Below are positions 9,038 through 16,983 of a stretch of 64,000 nt of DNA, one piece after another (the stretch's first letter is position 1; the number at the start of each line of letters is the position of its first letter). This stretch comes from Bacillus_BA songklensis (GTDB taxonomy: Bacteria; Bacillota; Bacilli; Bacillales; Bacillaceae_H). Below the pieces are notes generated by a model. That model saw nothing but the letters and a program-made list of their open reading frames with translations, ran no database searches and had not been told where the DNA came from. A program made the position numbers and the translations under genes. The stretch is from assembly GCF_042649685.1 (NCBI RefSeq), contig NZ_JBHRZT010000020.1, positions 310,001 to 374,000 on the forward strand. Reading direction: 5' to 3'.

Positions 9038-9566
9038 ATTCATGCATTAAACCAGCTTCACTCATGGCCCCTTCCTGTAAAGCAATGTCCTCAAACGTTT
9101 TAGTCGTATTGACAATTAACACTTTCGTCCCTATAGGTACCCGGTCATATAGCCACTCAATGGAATCGGTATGAAATCGAACACAGCCTTCTGTTACATA
9201 TTTACCGATTGATAATTCATTGTTTGTTCCGTGAAGACCATAAATCCGCCCGTCCGTCTCCCTTGCATCAAATCCGATCCATCTTGTTCCTAAAGGATTT
9301 TCCGGATTTCCTCCTTGAATATTCTTCCTGCGGTAGTACGGATTTTTAGCTTTTACCACGACCGTAAACTTTCCTTCCGGCGTAAAATTTTGCTCTTTCC
9401 CTGTAGAAATATGAAAGATGGACTGAATTTTCCCTTCATCAATGAATACTGCTTTATTATTTTCCTTATTAACGATAATAAAAGGGTCTCCTAAAACTGG
9501 ATTTGCCCCTAACGGCCAAATAGGTGAGAACATGGACAGCAATAGAAAGGAGAAAATAAATTTCAT
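9036..9566 (-). CDS. yqjB: L,D-transpeptidase (YkuD domain), secreted
   Basis: Cell-wall enzyme predicted to form or exchange 3-3 cross-links in peptidoglycan. Starting at the ATG at 9566 (after AAGGTGGTGG) gives 176 residues with a short signal peptide (MKFIFSFLLLSMFSPIW). The YkuD catalytic signature is present: GLHGTNNE, then S-x-G-x7-GCVR (SIGKYVTEGCVR) with the active-site Cys. The longer reading frame upstream lacks a ribosome binding site. There is no LysM domain, unlike YkuD itself. The symbol follows the syntenic B. subtilis gene. Confidence 0.85.
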   Translation of the reverse strand: MKFIFSFLLLSMFSPIWPLGANPVLGDPFIIVNKENNKAVFIDEGKIQSIFHISTGKEQNFTPEGKFTVVVKAKNPYYRRKNIQGGNPENPLGTRWIGFDARETDGRIYGLHGTNNELSIGKYVTEGCVRFHTDSIEWLYDRVPIGTKVLIVNTTKTFEDIALQEGAMSEAGLMHE

Positions 9567-9623
9567 GATTTCCACCACCTTTTTCTTATTTTTCGTAAGG
9601 TGATGGAGAAGCATGCATGAGAA

Positions 9624-10577
9624 TTATTCAACTTTTAATGATTTTTTTATGATTAAATATTGCTCAATTTCTCTCATAAGCTGGTATAGCTGAGCTCTTG
9701 CTTCAAATTCTCCCCTTGTTTGAGGAAGGCTTGCTCCTTTAAACTCCTCCTGTAACTGTCGTAATTTGATGAGAAATAGCTGCGCCGTATTTCCCGGGTG
9801 AATACATAAGCTCAATTCTTCGAGAAAATCTGCAATCATATAACGCTGTTCGACAACGGACTCAATCGATGTCACTAACGGCAACACACGTTCAATGATT
9901 TCAAACTGTTTTTCACGTGTTTTAAAGTAGTGATAATAATAGTTTTCTGTACGTAAAAAGTGGTTTTCAACATCCCTGAATGCTAAACTTTTCGCTTCTT
10001 CAATAAGGCGTGCCGTTTCCGTAATTTCTTTTCCTACCCACTGACTTTCGCTCGTTCGTAAATACGCAACTATCTCTTCAAAGATTTTACGGAAGTTTTG
10101 TTCAATTTCTTTTTGATATTGTTTTAGCTTCGTATCAAGGCTTGGCATATATAAATTAACCACGAGAGCCGTTCCAATCCCGATAACAATAAGAGCAATT
10201 TCATTCAAGACGATCCCTGCCGTCACATTTTGTTCTGAATAAATATGGAGGATGATAACGGAGCTGGTGACGACTCCTTCATTAATTTTGAGCATAACCG
10301 TCGTTGGAATAAAAAGAAGAAGCATTAATCCAATCACTATAGGATGGTAAGTGATTCCTTCAAAAAAGATGAGCGAAAAAACAATCGCCAATAAGCATGC
10401 AAAGAACCTTGCGGAGGCACTTTGAAGAGACTTCTTCTTTGAATTTTGAACACATAATATCGTTAAAATGCCTGCAGAAGGAAAGTAATTCAAGTTAAAA
10501 AATTGTGCGATCATAATCGCTGCAGCTGTTCCGATTGCTGTCTTTGTAGTCCGATAACCAATTTTAAATTTCATCAT
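9624..10577 (-). CDS. yqjA: aromatic acid exporter family membrane protein YqjA
   Basis: Four to five hydrophobic segments in the N-terminal ~150 residues (AIGTAAAIMIAQFFNL; ILTILCVQNS; LIFFEGITYHPIVIGLMLLL; LIVIGIGTALVVNLYMPS) are followed by a ~160-residue soluble helical domain. This is the layout of the DUF939/ArAE_1 family. Transport of organic anions is assumed for the family but no substrate is known. ATG at 10577 follows AGGGG; a longer frame to 10625 has no ribosome binding site. Position between artR and yqjB matches B. subtilis. Confidence 0.82.
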   Translation of the reverse strand: MMKFKIGYRTTKTAIGTAAAIMIAQFFNLNYFPSAGILTILCVQNSKKKSLQSASARFFACLLAIVFSLIFFEGITYHPIVIGLMLLLFIPTTVMLKINEGVVTSSVIILHIYSEQNVTAGIVLNEIALIVIGIGTALVVNLYMPSLDTKLKQYQKEIEQNFRKIFEEIVAYLRTSESQWVGKEITETARLIEEAKSLAFRDVENHFLRTENYYYHYFKTREKQFEIIERVLPLVTSIESVVEQRYMIADFLEELSLCIHPGNTAQLFLIKLRQLQEEFKGASLPQTRGEFEARAQLYQLMREIEQYLIIKKSLKVE

Positions 10578-10657
10578 GCTATGAACCCCTAATAATTCTA
10601 TTGTTTTAATTAATTTGTACTGCATTCTTTTATAGCATGAATGAGCACATTATAATG

Positions 10658-10690
10658 AAAAAAGATGACCTTAAAAAGGTCATCTTTTTT
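10658..10690 (-). terminator. terminator of the art operon
   Basis: AAAAAAGATGACCTT and AAGGTCATCTTTTTT form a 15-bp stem with a 3-base loop immediately after the artR stop codon. Confidence 0.87.
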
Positions 10691-10692
10691 CA

Positions 10693-11415
10693 TTATAACA
10701 TCTTTTCTAAGAAAATCTTTGCTCTTTCGCTTTTTGGTGTCGAAAAAAATTCCACCGGAGCCGAATCTTCTACTAAACGCCCTTCATCTAAGAACAGTAC
10801 CCGATCGGCTACCTCTCTGGCAAATCCCATTTCATGCGTCACAATGGCCATGGTCATTCCGGTATGTGCCAATGATTTCATAACTTCCAATACTTCTTTT
10901 ACCATTTCCGGATCGAGTGCCGATGTTGGTTCATCAAACAAGATCACTTCAGGATTCATTGCAAGTGCCCTTGCAATGGCAACACGCTGTTTTTGTCCCC
11001 CTGACAGACGGTTTGGATATTCATTTGCTTTTTCAGCGAGTCCAACTTTCTTCAATAACTCATGTGCCTTTTCCTCAGTTTCCTTCTTTGACACACCTTT
11101 TACTGTCATTGGAGCATATGTTAAATTTTCAAGCACCGTCTTATGGGGAAAAAGATGGAAATGTTGAAACACCATTCCAACATTTTGTCTTACCTTCATG
11201 ATATTTGTTTTTGGATCCGTGATATCTTGATCGCCAATCCAAATATGACCGCTCGTCGGTTCCTCAAGCAAATTCATGCAACGTAAAAATGTGGATTTTC
11301 CCGAACCTGAAGGACCAACAATCGCTACAACTTCCCCTTCTTTAATAGTTGTCGAGATGCCTTTTAATACTTCCAGCTTTCCAAACGATTTATAGAGATT
11401 CTCAACTTTAATCAC
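10693..11415 (-). CDS. artR: polar amino acid (arginine-type) ABC transporter ATPase
   Basis: Cytoplasmic ATPase of the importer, 240 residues. Walker A GPSGSGKST (about 35), Q-loop in GMVFQHFHLFPH, signature LSGGQKQRVAIARAL, Walker B VILFDEPTSALDP and switch His in AIVTHEMGFA are all intact. The family (GlnQ/ArtM type) serves polar amino acids. It overlaps the permease gene by 8 bp. Naming follows B. subtilis artPQR (yqiXYZ) by synteny; arginine specificity is not proven by sequence. Confidence 0.93.
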   Translation of the reverse strand: MIKVENLYKSFGKLEVLKGISTTIKEGEVVAIVGPSGSGKSTFLRCMNLLEEPTSGHIWIGDQDITDPKTNIMKVRQNVGMVFQHFHLFPHKTVLENLTYAPMTVKGVSKKETEEKAHELLKKVGLAEKANEYPNRLSGGQKQRVAIARALAMNPEVILFDEPTSALDPEMVKEVLEVMKSLAHTGMTMAIVTHEMGFAREVADRVLFLDEGRLVEDSAPVEFFSTPKSERAKIFLEKML

Positions 11416-12067
11416 TTTTTCTCATTCTCCTCTCGACCGCTTTGCCAAGGAGTGTTAAGCCGATTACCATTATATAATAGATGAGACCGGCTAAAATAAG
11501 CGGCTCAAAATAGCGATATGTTTGACCGCCTACAATATAGGCACGGCGCATAATATCCATCGCCCCGATGACTGTCACTACGGCCGATTCTTTTGTAAGA
11601 GTAATAAATTCATTCATTAAAGCAGGTAAAATATTTTTCATGGCCTGCGGCAAAATGATATCCTTCATCATTCGCTTATATGGAATTCCCAACGCAAGCG
11701 ATGCTTCACGCTGCCCCTTATCCACCGCCAAAATACCTGCCCGAATAATTTCCGAAATATACGCCGCGGAGTTCAAACCAAAGGCAAGTACAGCTGCAGG
11801 GTATGCATCAATTTCAAAACCGATAAGTTGCGGTAACCCAAAATAAATGATTAATAATTGCAATACTAACGGCGTGCCGCGGAATACAGAAGTATACGCA
11901 TCTGCAAGCCATGTTAACACCTTCACCCGGCCAATTTTAAATAATGCTAAAATAATCCCGAGTGAAAATCCCAGCAATGCAGCTGCCAGGACAATTTTTA
12001 TCGTTACCCATATCCCTTCTAAAATATAAGGGATTGAAGGCACGATTTGTGTAAAATCCAAATTCAT
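11408..12067 (-). CDS. artQ: polar amino acid ABC transporter permease
   Basis: Inner membrane subunit with about five transmembrane segments, 219 residues. The cytoplasmic EAA loop (GQREASLALGIPYKRMMKDI), which docks to the ATPase, is clear near residue 140. The conserved FRGTPLVLQL motif of the His/Glu/Gln permease family lies near residue 63. It lies between the binding protein and the ATPase in one operon. Confidence 0.92.
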   Translation of the reverse strand: MNLDFTQIVPSIPYILEGIWVTIKIVLAAALLGFSLGIILALFKIGRVKVLTWLADAYTSVFRGTPLVLQLLIIYFGLPQLIGFEIDAYPAAVLAFGLNSAAYISEIIRAGILAVDKGQREASLALGIPYKRMMKDIILPQAMKNILPALMNEFITLTKESAVVTVIGAMDIMRRAYIVGGQTYRYFEPLILAGLIYYIMVIGLTLLGKAVERRMRKSD

Positions 12068-12105
12068 GCCCGATCCATTCCTCTCTTCTCCGTTAAAAAT
12101 TCAGC

Positions 12106-12912
12106 TTATTGCTCTCCGCCAAACCATTTCACGATTAATTTTTCTAACTCGCCATTTTCCTTCATTTCGTTTAACACGCGGTTAAAGTCCTTTGTTAACT
12201 TGCTTTCTTTCGGAAACGCGATTGCTGAACCGGCTTCATCCGCACTTGCATCAGAAATATTAAATCCTGTTAATTCTTTTTCTTTTTCAAAGAATCCTTT
12301 TGCTACTGTATCTTCAATAATGGCAGCATCAAAGCGGCCAGACTTCATTTCTTGCACTAATTCAGGAATACGGTTGCGGTTTTCAACTTTAAAGTCCACT
12401 GTTTTTTTCAATTCTTCTGCTTTACCTTCTTGGATAGATCCTACTTGTACCCCTACCGTTTTTCCTTTTAAATCTTCCACTGTTTTAATGCCGCTGTCTT
12501 TCGGTGTGACAATCATATGTTTTGCCGTATAGTAAATATCTGAAAAATCAACGTTCTTTTTGCGTTCTTCTGTTGGTGTCATCCCTGCTAATACAAAGTC
12601 AACTTTGCCGGCCTGAATGGCAGGAATAAGCCCGTTAAAATCAATGTCTTGCACTTTCACTTCGTAACCAAGCTCTTTGGCGATAGCTTTGGCCAAGTCA
12701 ACGTCAAACCCGATGATGTCCTCGCTTTTTGCTGTATCAATATACTCAAATGGCGGGTAATCAGCTGATGTACCCATTGTTAACACTTTTTCCCCTTCTG
12801 TTTTTCCACCTTCTCCGGCAGATCCGTTTGCTGAATCATCGCTTGTCCCGCACGCTGCTAACATACCAACAACAAGCATGCTCATCATGAGCAATGATAA
12901 CCATTTTTTCAT
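12106..12912 (-). CDS. artP: polar amino acid ABC transporter substrate-binding lipoprotein
   Basis: Extracytoplasmic receptor, 268 residues. It has a lipoprotein signal peptide with lipobox LAAC (Cys at about residue 21), followed by a Ser/Gly linker and a family 3 solute-binding domain (TSADYPPFEYID; GFDVDLAKAIAKELG). A ribosome binding site AAGGAGGG precedes the ATG. It is first in the operon artP-artQ-artR. Arginine is the likely ligand by synteny; a partial ARG-box upstream agrees. Confidence 0.92.
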   Translation of the reverse strand: MKKWLSLLMMSMLVVGMLAACGTSDDSANGSAGEGGKTEGEKVLTMGTSADYPPFEYIDTAKSEDIIGFDVDLAKAIAKELGYEVKVQDIDFNGLIPAIQAGKVDFVLAGMTPTEERKKNVDFSDIYYTAKHMIVTPKDSGIKTVEDLKGKTVGVQVGSIQEGKAEELKKTVDFKVENRNRIPELVQEMKSGRFDAAIIEDTVAKGFFEKEKELTGFNISDASADEAGSAIAFPKESKLTKDFNRVLNEMKENGELEKLIVKWFGGEQ

Positions 12913-12997
12913 ATTTATTCCCTCCTTAAACTTTTTTTCTGAAATTAATTAATATTATGAAATAAGTTTGTCACTATTACAAGTAGCACACCAAGTT

Positions 12998-13011
12998 TTA
13001 ATATATATTCA
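12998..13011 (-). promoter_or_regulatory. possible ArgR/AhrC operator (ARG box) upstream of artP
   Basis: TGAATATATATTAA on the minus strand differs at one position from the ARG-box pattern TGAATNNNNATTCA. It is about 85 bp before the artP start. The surrounding 13000-13100 bp is very A/T rich, so a chance match is possible. AhrC is encoded in this window. Confidence 0.35.
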
Positions 13012-13153
13012 ACAAAATGTATTTTAACACGTATTTATAAATATGCAAGTATTTTTTTTAATATCAATTAGTTATATACCGTTGTATTAATATTATTATT
13101 CTACAAAAATAAAAAATCTTCCTTTCCCACTTCTATTCTCTTCTGCACAAAAA

Positions 13154-13175
13154 AAGACCGCACAGGAACGGTCTT
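13154..13175 (-). terminator. terminator of brxB
   Basis: AAGACCG and CGGTCTT form a short stem followed on the minus strand by seven T residues, 14 bp after the brxB stop. Confidence 0.7.
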
Positions 13176-13188
13176 CTTTCGCATCATT

Positions 13189-13626
13189 TTAAACTTCTTC
13201 ACAATATTGATCGAACGCTTTTTGTAGCTTTGTCACAACAGACATCGGGTCATGCCCTTCAATTTCATGGCGCTCTACCATTGTCATCAACTTTCCGTCT
13301 TTTAATAAAGCAAAAGATGGAGATGATGGCGGATAGCCTACGAAATACTCACGTGCCCGAGCCGTTGCTTCTTTGTCTTGTCCTGCAAATACTGTTACTA
13401 AATGATCTGGACGTTTATCATAATGGACAGAGTGGGCTGCAGCCGGTCTTGCAATTCCTCCTGCGCAACCGCAAACAGAATTTACCATAACAAGAGTTGT
13501 ACCTTGTTTTTTAAATGCTTCTTCTACCTCTTCTGGTGTTTTGAGCTCCGTATAGCCTGCCGCCACAATTTCTTGGCGCGCTTGTCTTACCACATCATTC
13601 ATAAATAAATTAAAATCAATGTTCAC
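13189..13626 (-). CDS. brxB: bacilliredoxin BrxB (YphP/YqiW family)
   Basis: Cytosolic thiol-disulfide protein that removes bacillithiol from S-bacillithiolated proteins. The 145 residues contain the family's CGC active site in NSVCGCAGGIARP (about residue 50), a thioredoxin-like fold and the C-terminal segment EIEGHDPMSVV. Single gene with its own terminator. Position next to artP matches yqiW in B. subtilis. Confidence 0.93.
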   Translation of the reverse strand: MNIDFNLFMNDVVRQARQEIVAAGYTELKTPEEVEEAFKKQGTTLVMVNSVCGCAGGIARPAAAHSVHYDKRPDHLVTVFAGQDKEATARAREYFVGYPPSSPSFALLKDGKLMTMVERHEIEGHDPMSVVTKLQKAFDQYCEEV

Positions 13627-13779
13627 TTCAATTACCTCCTTCTCCTATGTGTAATCTTATCATACCAAGTATAAGTAACCATTTTCAAACAAACAATCTT
13701 TGAAAAAACAGGTTTAAAACCTTTTTTAGCCGGCAATAGTAATAATACATCTAAATCCATACCCCTAAACTCCCTATGA

Positions 13780-13813
13780 AGAAGGGTTATGCAAATCATT
13801 GCATAACCCTTCT
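13780..13813 (-). terminator. terminator hairpin after meaB
   Basis: A 15-bp perfect stem (AGAAGGGTTATGCAA with its complement, 4-base loop) sits a few bases past the meaB stop. The T run is stronger for plus-strand transcription; on the minus strand it is TTCTTC. Confidence 0.7.
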
Positions 13814-13817
13814 TTTT

Positions 13818-14807
13818 TTATTTACGTTGCTCATACATACGGATTAACTGATCGGCAGCCTCTGAAACCGTTATTTCCTTATTCATCATTTTTCGCTCCA
13901 ACATCGGCCTTGTTCTTTTTACATTTTCATTTCCATAAAATGAAGCATACAGGTAATCAGAAATCATCGCCCCGAGCCAGTATTTCATTTGGGCAGCTCT
14001 CTTTTCCTCCAAGAAGCCGCGCTCTTTGCAATGTGTGATGAACTGTTGGATCATGTTCCATACTTCTTCTATTCCCTCTTTATAAAGAGCCGAACATGTC
14101 ATCACTTTTGTTTGCCAGCCTTTTGTCGCGGACTGAAGGAAGTGTAAAATCGACTCGTATTCTTGTTTGGTTATCAGTGCTTTCGACAAATTGTCCCCAT
14201 CTGCCTTATTAATGCAAATTAAGTCGGCCAGCTCCATGATTCCTTTTTTCATTCCTTGAAGCTCATCTCCCGCCCCCGTTAAAGCGAGAAGCAAAAATAC
14301 ATCGACCATATCTTTTACAATCGTTTCTCCTTGGCCAACACCTAAGGTTTCCACGATAATAACATCAAACCCTGCCGCTTCACAGAGGAGAATGGACTCT
14401 CTTGTTTTTCGGTGAACCCCTCCGAGCTTTCCTTGAGAGGGAGAGGGCCTAATAAAAGCATTGGGATGACGGGACAACTCCTCCATACGCGTTTTATCTC
14501 CAAGAATGCTTCCACCTGTGATTGTGCTGCTCGGATCGATGGCTAAAATGGCTACTTTGTGTCCCAACTCGCATAAATACATCCCAAATGCTTCAATAAA
14601 TGTGCTTTTTCCTGCTCCCGGCACTCCTGTAATGCCGATTCGTACTGACTTTCCCGTGTACGGAAAAATCAGCTTCAGTACATCTTGCGCTTTTTGAAAA
14701 TGGCGGGGAGCATTGCTTTCGATTAACGTGATAGCCTGGGCAAGCATCACGCGGTTATGCTGTAAAATACCATCTGCATATTCTTCAACGGTTTTCTCTC
14801 TTCTCAT
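13818..14807 (-). CDS. meaB: methylmalonyl-CoA mutase-associated GTPase MeaB
   Basis: G3E-type P-loop GTPase that gates adenosylcobalamin loading into, and protects, methylmalonyl-CoA mutase. Walker A GVPGAGKSTFIEAFG (about residue 55), the Mg-binding aspartates in LAIDPSSTITGGSILGDKTR, the switch motif ETLGVGQ and the base-specificity motif NKAD are all present. The start at 14807 (GGAG seven bases upstream) overlaps the 3' end of mutB by 23 bp. A longer frame to 14834 has no ribosome binding site. Last gene of mutA-mutB-meaB. Confidence 0.94.
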   Translation of the reverse strand: MRREKTVEEYADGILQHNRVMLAQAITLIESNAPRHFQKAQDVLKLIFPYTGKSVRIGITGVPGAGKSTFIEAFGMYLCELGHKVAILAIDPSSTITGGSILGDKTRMEELSRHPNAFIRPSPSQGKLGGVHRKTRESILLCEAAGFDVIIVETLGVGQGETIVKDMVDVFLLLALTGAGDELQGMKKGIMELADLICINKADGDNLSKALITKQEYESILHFLQSATKGWQTKVMTCSALYKEGIEEVWNMIQQFITHCKERGFLEEKRAAQMKYWLGAMISDYLYASFYGNENVKRTRPMLERKMMNKEITVSEAADQLIRMYEQRK

Positions 14808-16983
14808 CGTGCCACTCCGTTTCTTCATGGCCAAGCCGTTTCTTGATCTCTGTCAGCACTTGTTTAGCAGCAGTCGGAATGACGGTACCCGGACCGAAAA
14901 TAGCAGATGCACCGTTTTGTAATAAAAACTCGTAATCTTGCTGCGGTATCACCCCGCCAACGACCACCACAATATCTTCACGTCCATGTTTTTTCAATTC
15001 TTCGATTAGCTGCGGTAATAATGTCTTATGTCCCGCCGCCAATGAACTCATTCCAATAGCATGAACGTCATTTTCAACAGCCTGAATCGCTGTTTCTTCC
15101 GGTGTCTGAAAAAGCGGTCCGATATCAACATCAAATCCTAAATCAGCAAATGCAGTAGAAATGACTTTGGCTCCCCGGTCATGTCCGTCTTGCCCCATTT
15201 TTGCAATTAAAATACGAGGACGGCGGCCTTCTTCTTCTAAAAATTGTACCGTCATGTCTTGTACACCTTTTATTTGTTCTTCATACGCGAACTCTGAACT
15301 GTAAACGCCGCTAATGGAACGAATGGTAGCTGTATGGCGTTTCGCCACTTTTTCAACCGCCTCAGAGATTTCGCCAAGAGTTGCCCTTGCACGGGCAGCT
15401 TCTACCGCTAACTCCAACAAATTCCCCTTGCCTGTCTCTGCCGCTTCCGTGATAGCCTCTAATGTTTCCGCTACCCGTTTATTGTCTCTTGATGCGCGAA
15501 GCTCTTTTAGTCGTTTCATTTGTTTTAAGCGAACAGCTGTATTGTCAATATCTAAAATATCGAGCGGTTGCTCATCTTTCACTTGATATTTATTGACACC
15601 GATAATTGTCTCGACCCCGGAATCAATTTTTGCTTGACGTCTTGCTGCTGCCTCTTCGATACGCATTTTGGGAATTCCTGTTTCGATGGCCTTTGCCATA
15701 CCGCCCAGTTGCTCGATTTCCTCCAGATGCTCCCACGCTCGATTCATAAGCTCATTTGTCAACGATTCTACATAATAAGAGCCGCCCCACGGATCAATGA
15801 CATTACAAATTCCTGTTTCATCTTGCAAATACAGCTGTGTATTACGGGCAATTCTAGCTGAGAAATCAGTTGGAAGGGCAATCGCTTCATCCAATGCGTT
15901 CGTATGAAGCGATTGGGTATGGCCAAGTGTAGCCGCCAGTGCCTCTAAACAAGTACGAACTACATTGTTGTACGGATCTTGTTCCGTCAGGCTCCAACCA
16001 GACGTTTGGGAGTGTGTTCTCAACGCAAGGGATTTTGGATTTTTGGGAGTGAACTGTTTCATCAGCTTTGCCCACAGCAGACGGGCGGCTCTCATTTTGG
16101 CTACTTCCATGAAGTAGTTCATGCCAATCGCCCAGAAAAATGACAATCTCGGAGCAAACGAGTCAATATCAATCCCTGCCTTTAAACCCGTACGAACATA
16201 TTCGAGACCGTCAGCCAATGTATAAGCAAGTTCCAAGTCGGCAGGGGCTCCCGCTTCCTGCATGTGATAGCCGGAAATACTAATGCTATTAAATTTCGGC
16301 ATATGTTGGGAGGTATATTCAAAAATGTCCGCAATGATGCGCATTGACATATCCGGCGGATAAATGTAGGTGTTACGCACCATATATTCTTTTAAAATAT
16401 CATTTTGGATTGTACCTGACAGCTGGTCCTGTTTGACCCCCTGTTCTTCCGCCGTCACAATGTAAAAAGCCATAACAGGCAGCACTGCCCCATTCATTGT
16501 CATCGAAACCGACATTTGATCTAATGGAATTCCGTCAAATAAAATTTTCATATCTAAAATGGAGTCAATTGCTACGCCGGCTTTTCCTACGTCCCCCACA
16601 ACACGAGGATGGTCGGAATCGTAACCGCGATGAGTTGCTAAATCAAAAGCAACCGACAATCCTTTTTGACCCGCAGCCAAATTGCGGCGGTAAAAAGCAT
16701 TGCTCTCTTCTGCTGTCGAATAGCCGGCATACTGCCGAATCGTCCACGGCCTATTTACATACATTGTAGGATACGGCCCTCGCAAAAATGGCGGCAATCC
16801 CGGCAAAAAGTCCATGAAATCGAAAGACTGAGTATCTTCTTTCGTATAAAGAGCCTTTACCTTGATTTGCTCGTTCGTTTGAAACAAATGACCTTCATAG
16901 TTATAATGCGGCGTGCTCTCGCAACCAGTGCCCTGTTGTTTATCCTGAAATGAAATCCGATTGAAATCAGGTTTTTGATACAT
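14785..16983 (-). CDS. mutB: methylmalonyl-CoA mutase large (catalytic) subunit
   Basis: Adenosylcobalamin-dependent enzyme that isomerises (R)-methylmalonyl-CoA to succinyl-CoA. The 732 residues comprise an acyl-CoA-binding barrel (RPWTIRQYAGYSTAEESN; GLSVAFDLATHRGYDSDHP), a linker, and a C-terminal B12 domain. The B12 domain has the DGHDRGAKV motif (His as lower cobalt ligand) near residue 610 and the glycine-rich FGPGT near the end. The ATG immediately follows the mutA stop (TAAATG). With mutA it should form the heterodimer. Confidence 0.96.
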   Translation of the reverse strand: MYQKPDFNRISFQDKQQGTGCESTPHYNYEGHLFQTNEQIKVKALYTKEDTQSFDFMDFLPGLPPFLRGPYPTMYVNRPWTIRQYAGYSTAEESNAFYRRNLAAGQKGLSVAFDLATHRGYDSDHPRVVGDVGKAGVAIDSILDMKILFDGIPLDQMSVSMTMNGAVLPVMAFYIVTAEEQGVKQDQLSGTIQNDILKEYMVRNTYIYPPDMSMRIIADIFEYTSQHMPKFNSISISGYHMQEAGAPADLELAYTLADGLEYVRTGLKAGIDIDSFAPRLSFFWAIGMNYFMEVAKMRAARLLWAKLMKQFTPKNPKSLALRTHSQTSGWSLTEQDPYNNVVRTCLEALAATLGHTQSLHTNALDEAIALPTDFSARIARNTQLYLQDETGICNVIDPWGGSYYVESLTNELMNRAWEHLEEIEQLGGMAKAIETGIPKMRIEEAAARRQAKIDSGVETIIGVNKYQVKDEQPLDILDIDNTAVRLKQMKRLKELRASRDNKRVAETLEAITEAAETGKGNLLELAVEAARARATLGEISEAVEKVAKRHTATIRSISGVYSSEFAYEEQIKGVQDMTVQFLEEEGRRPRILIAKMGQDGHDRGAKVISTAFADLGFDVDIGPLFQTPEETAIQAVENDVHAIGMSSLAAGHKTLLPQLIEELKKHGREDIVVVVGGVIPQQDYEFLLQNGASAIFGPGTVIPTAAKQVLTEIKKRLGHEETEWHDEKRENR

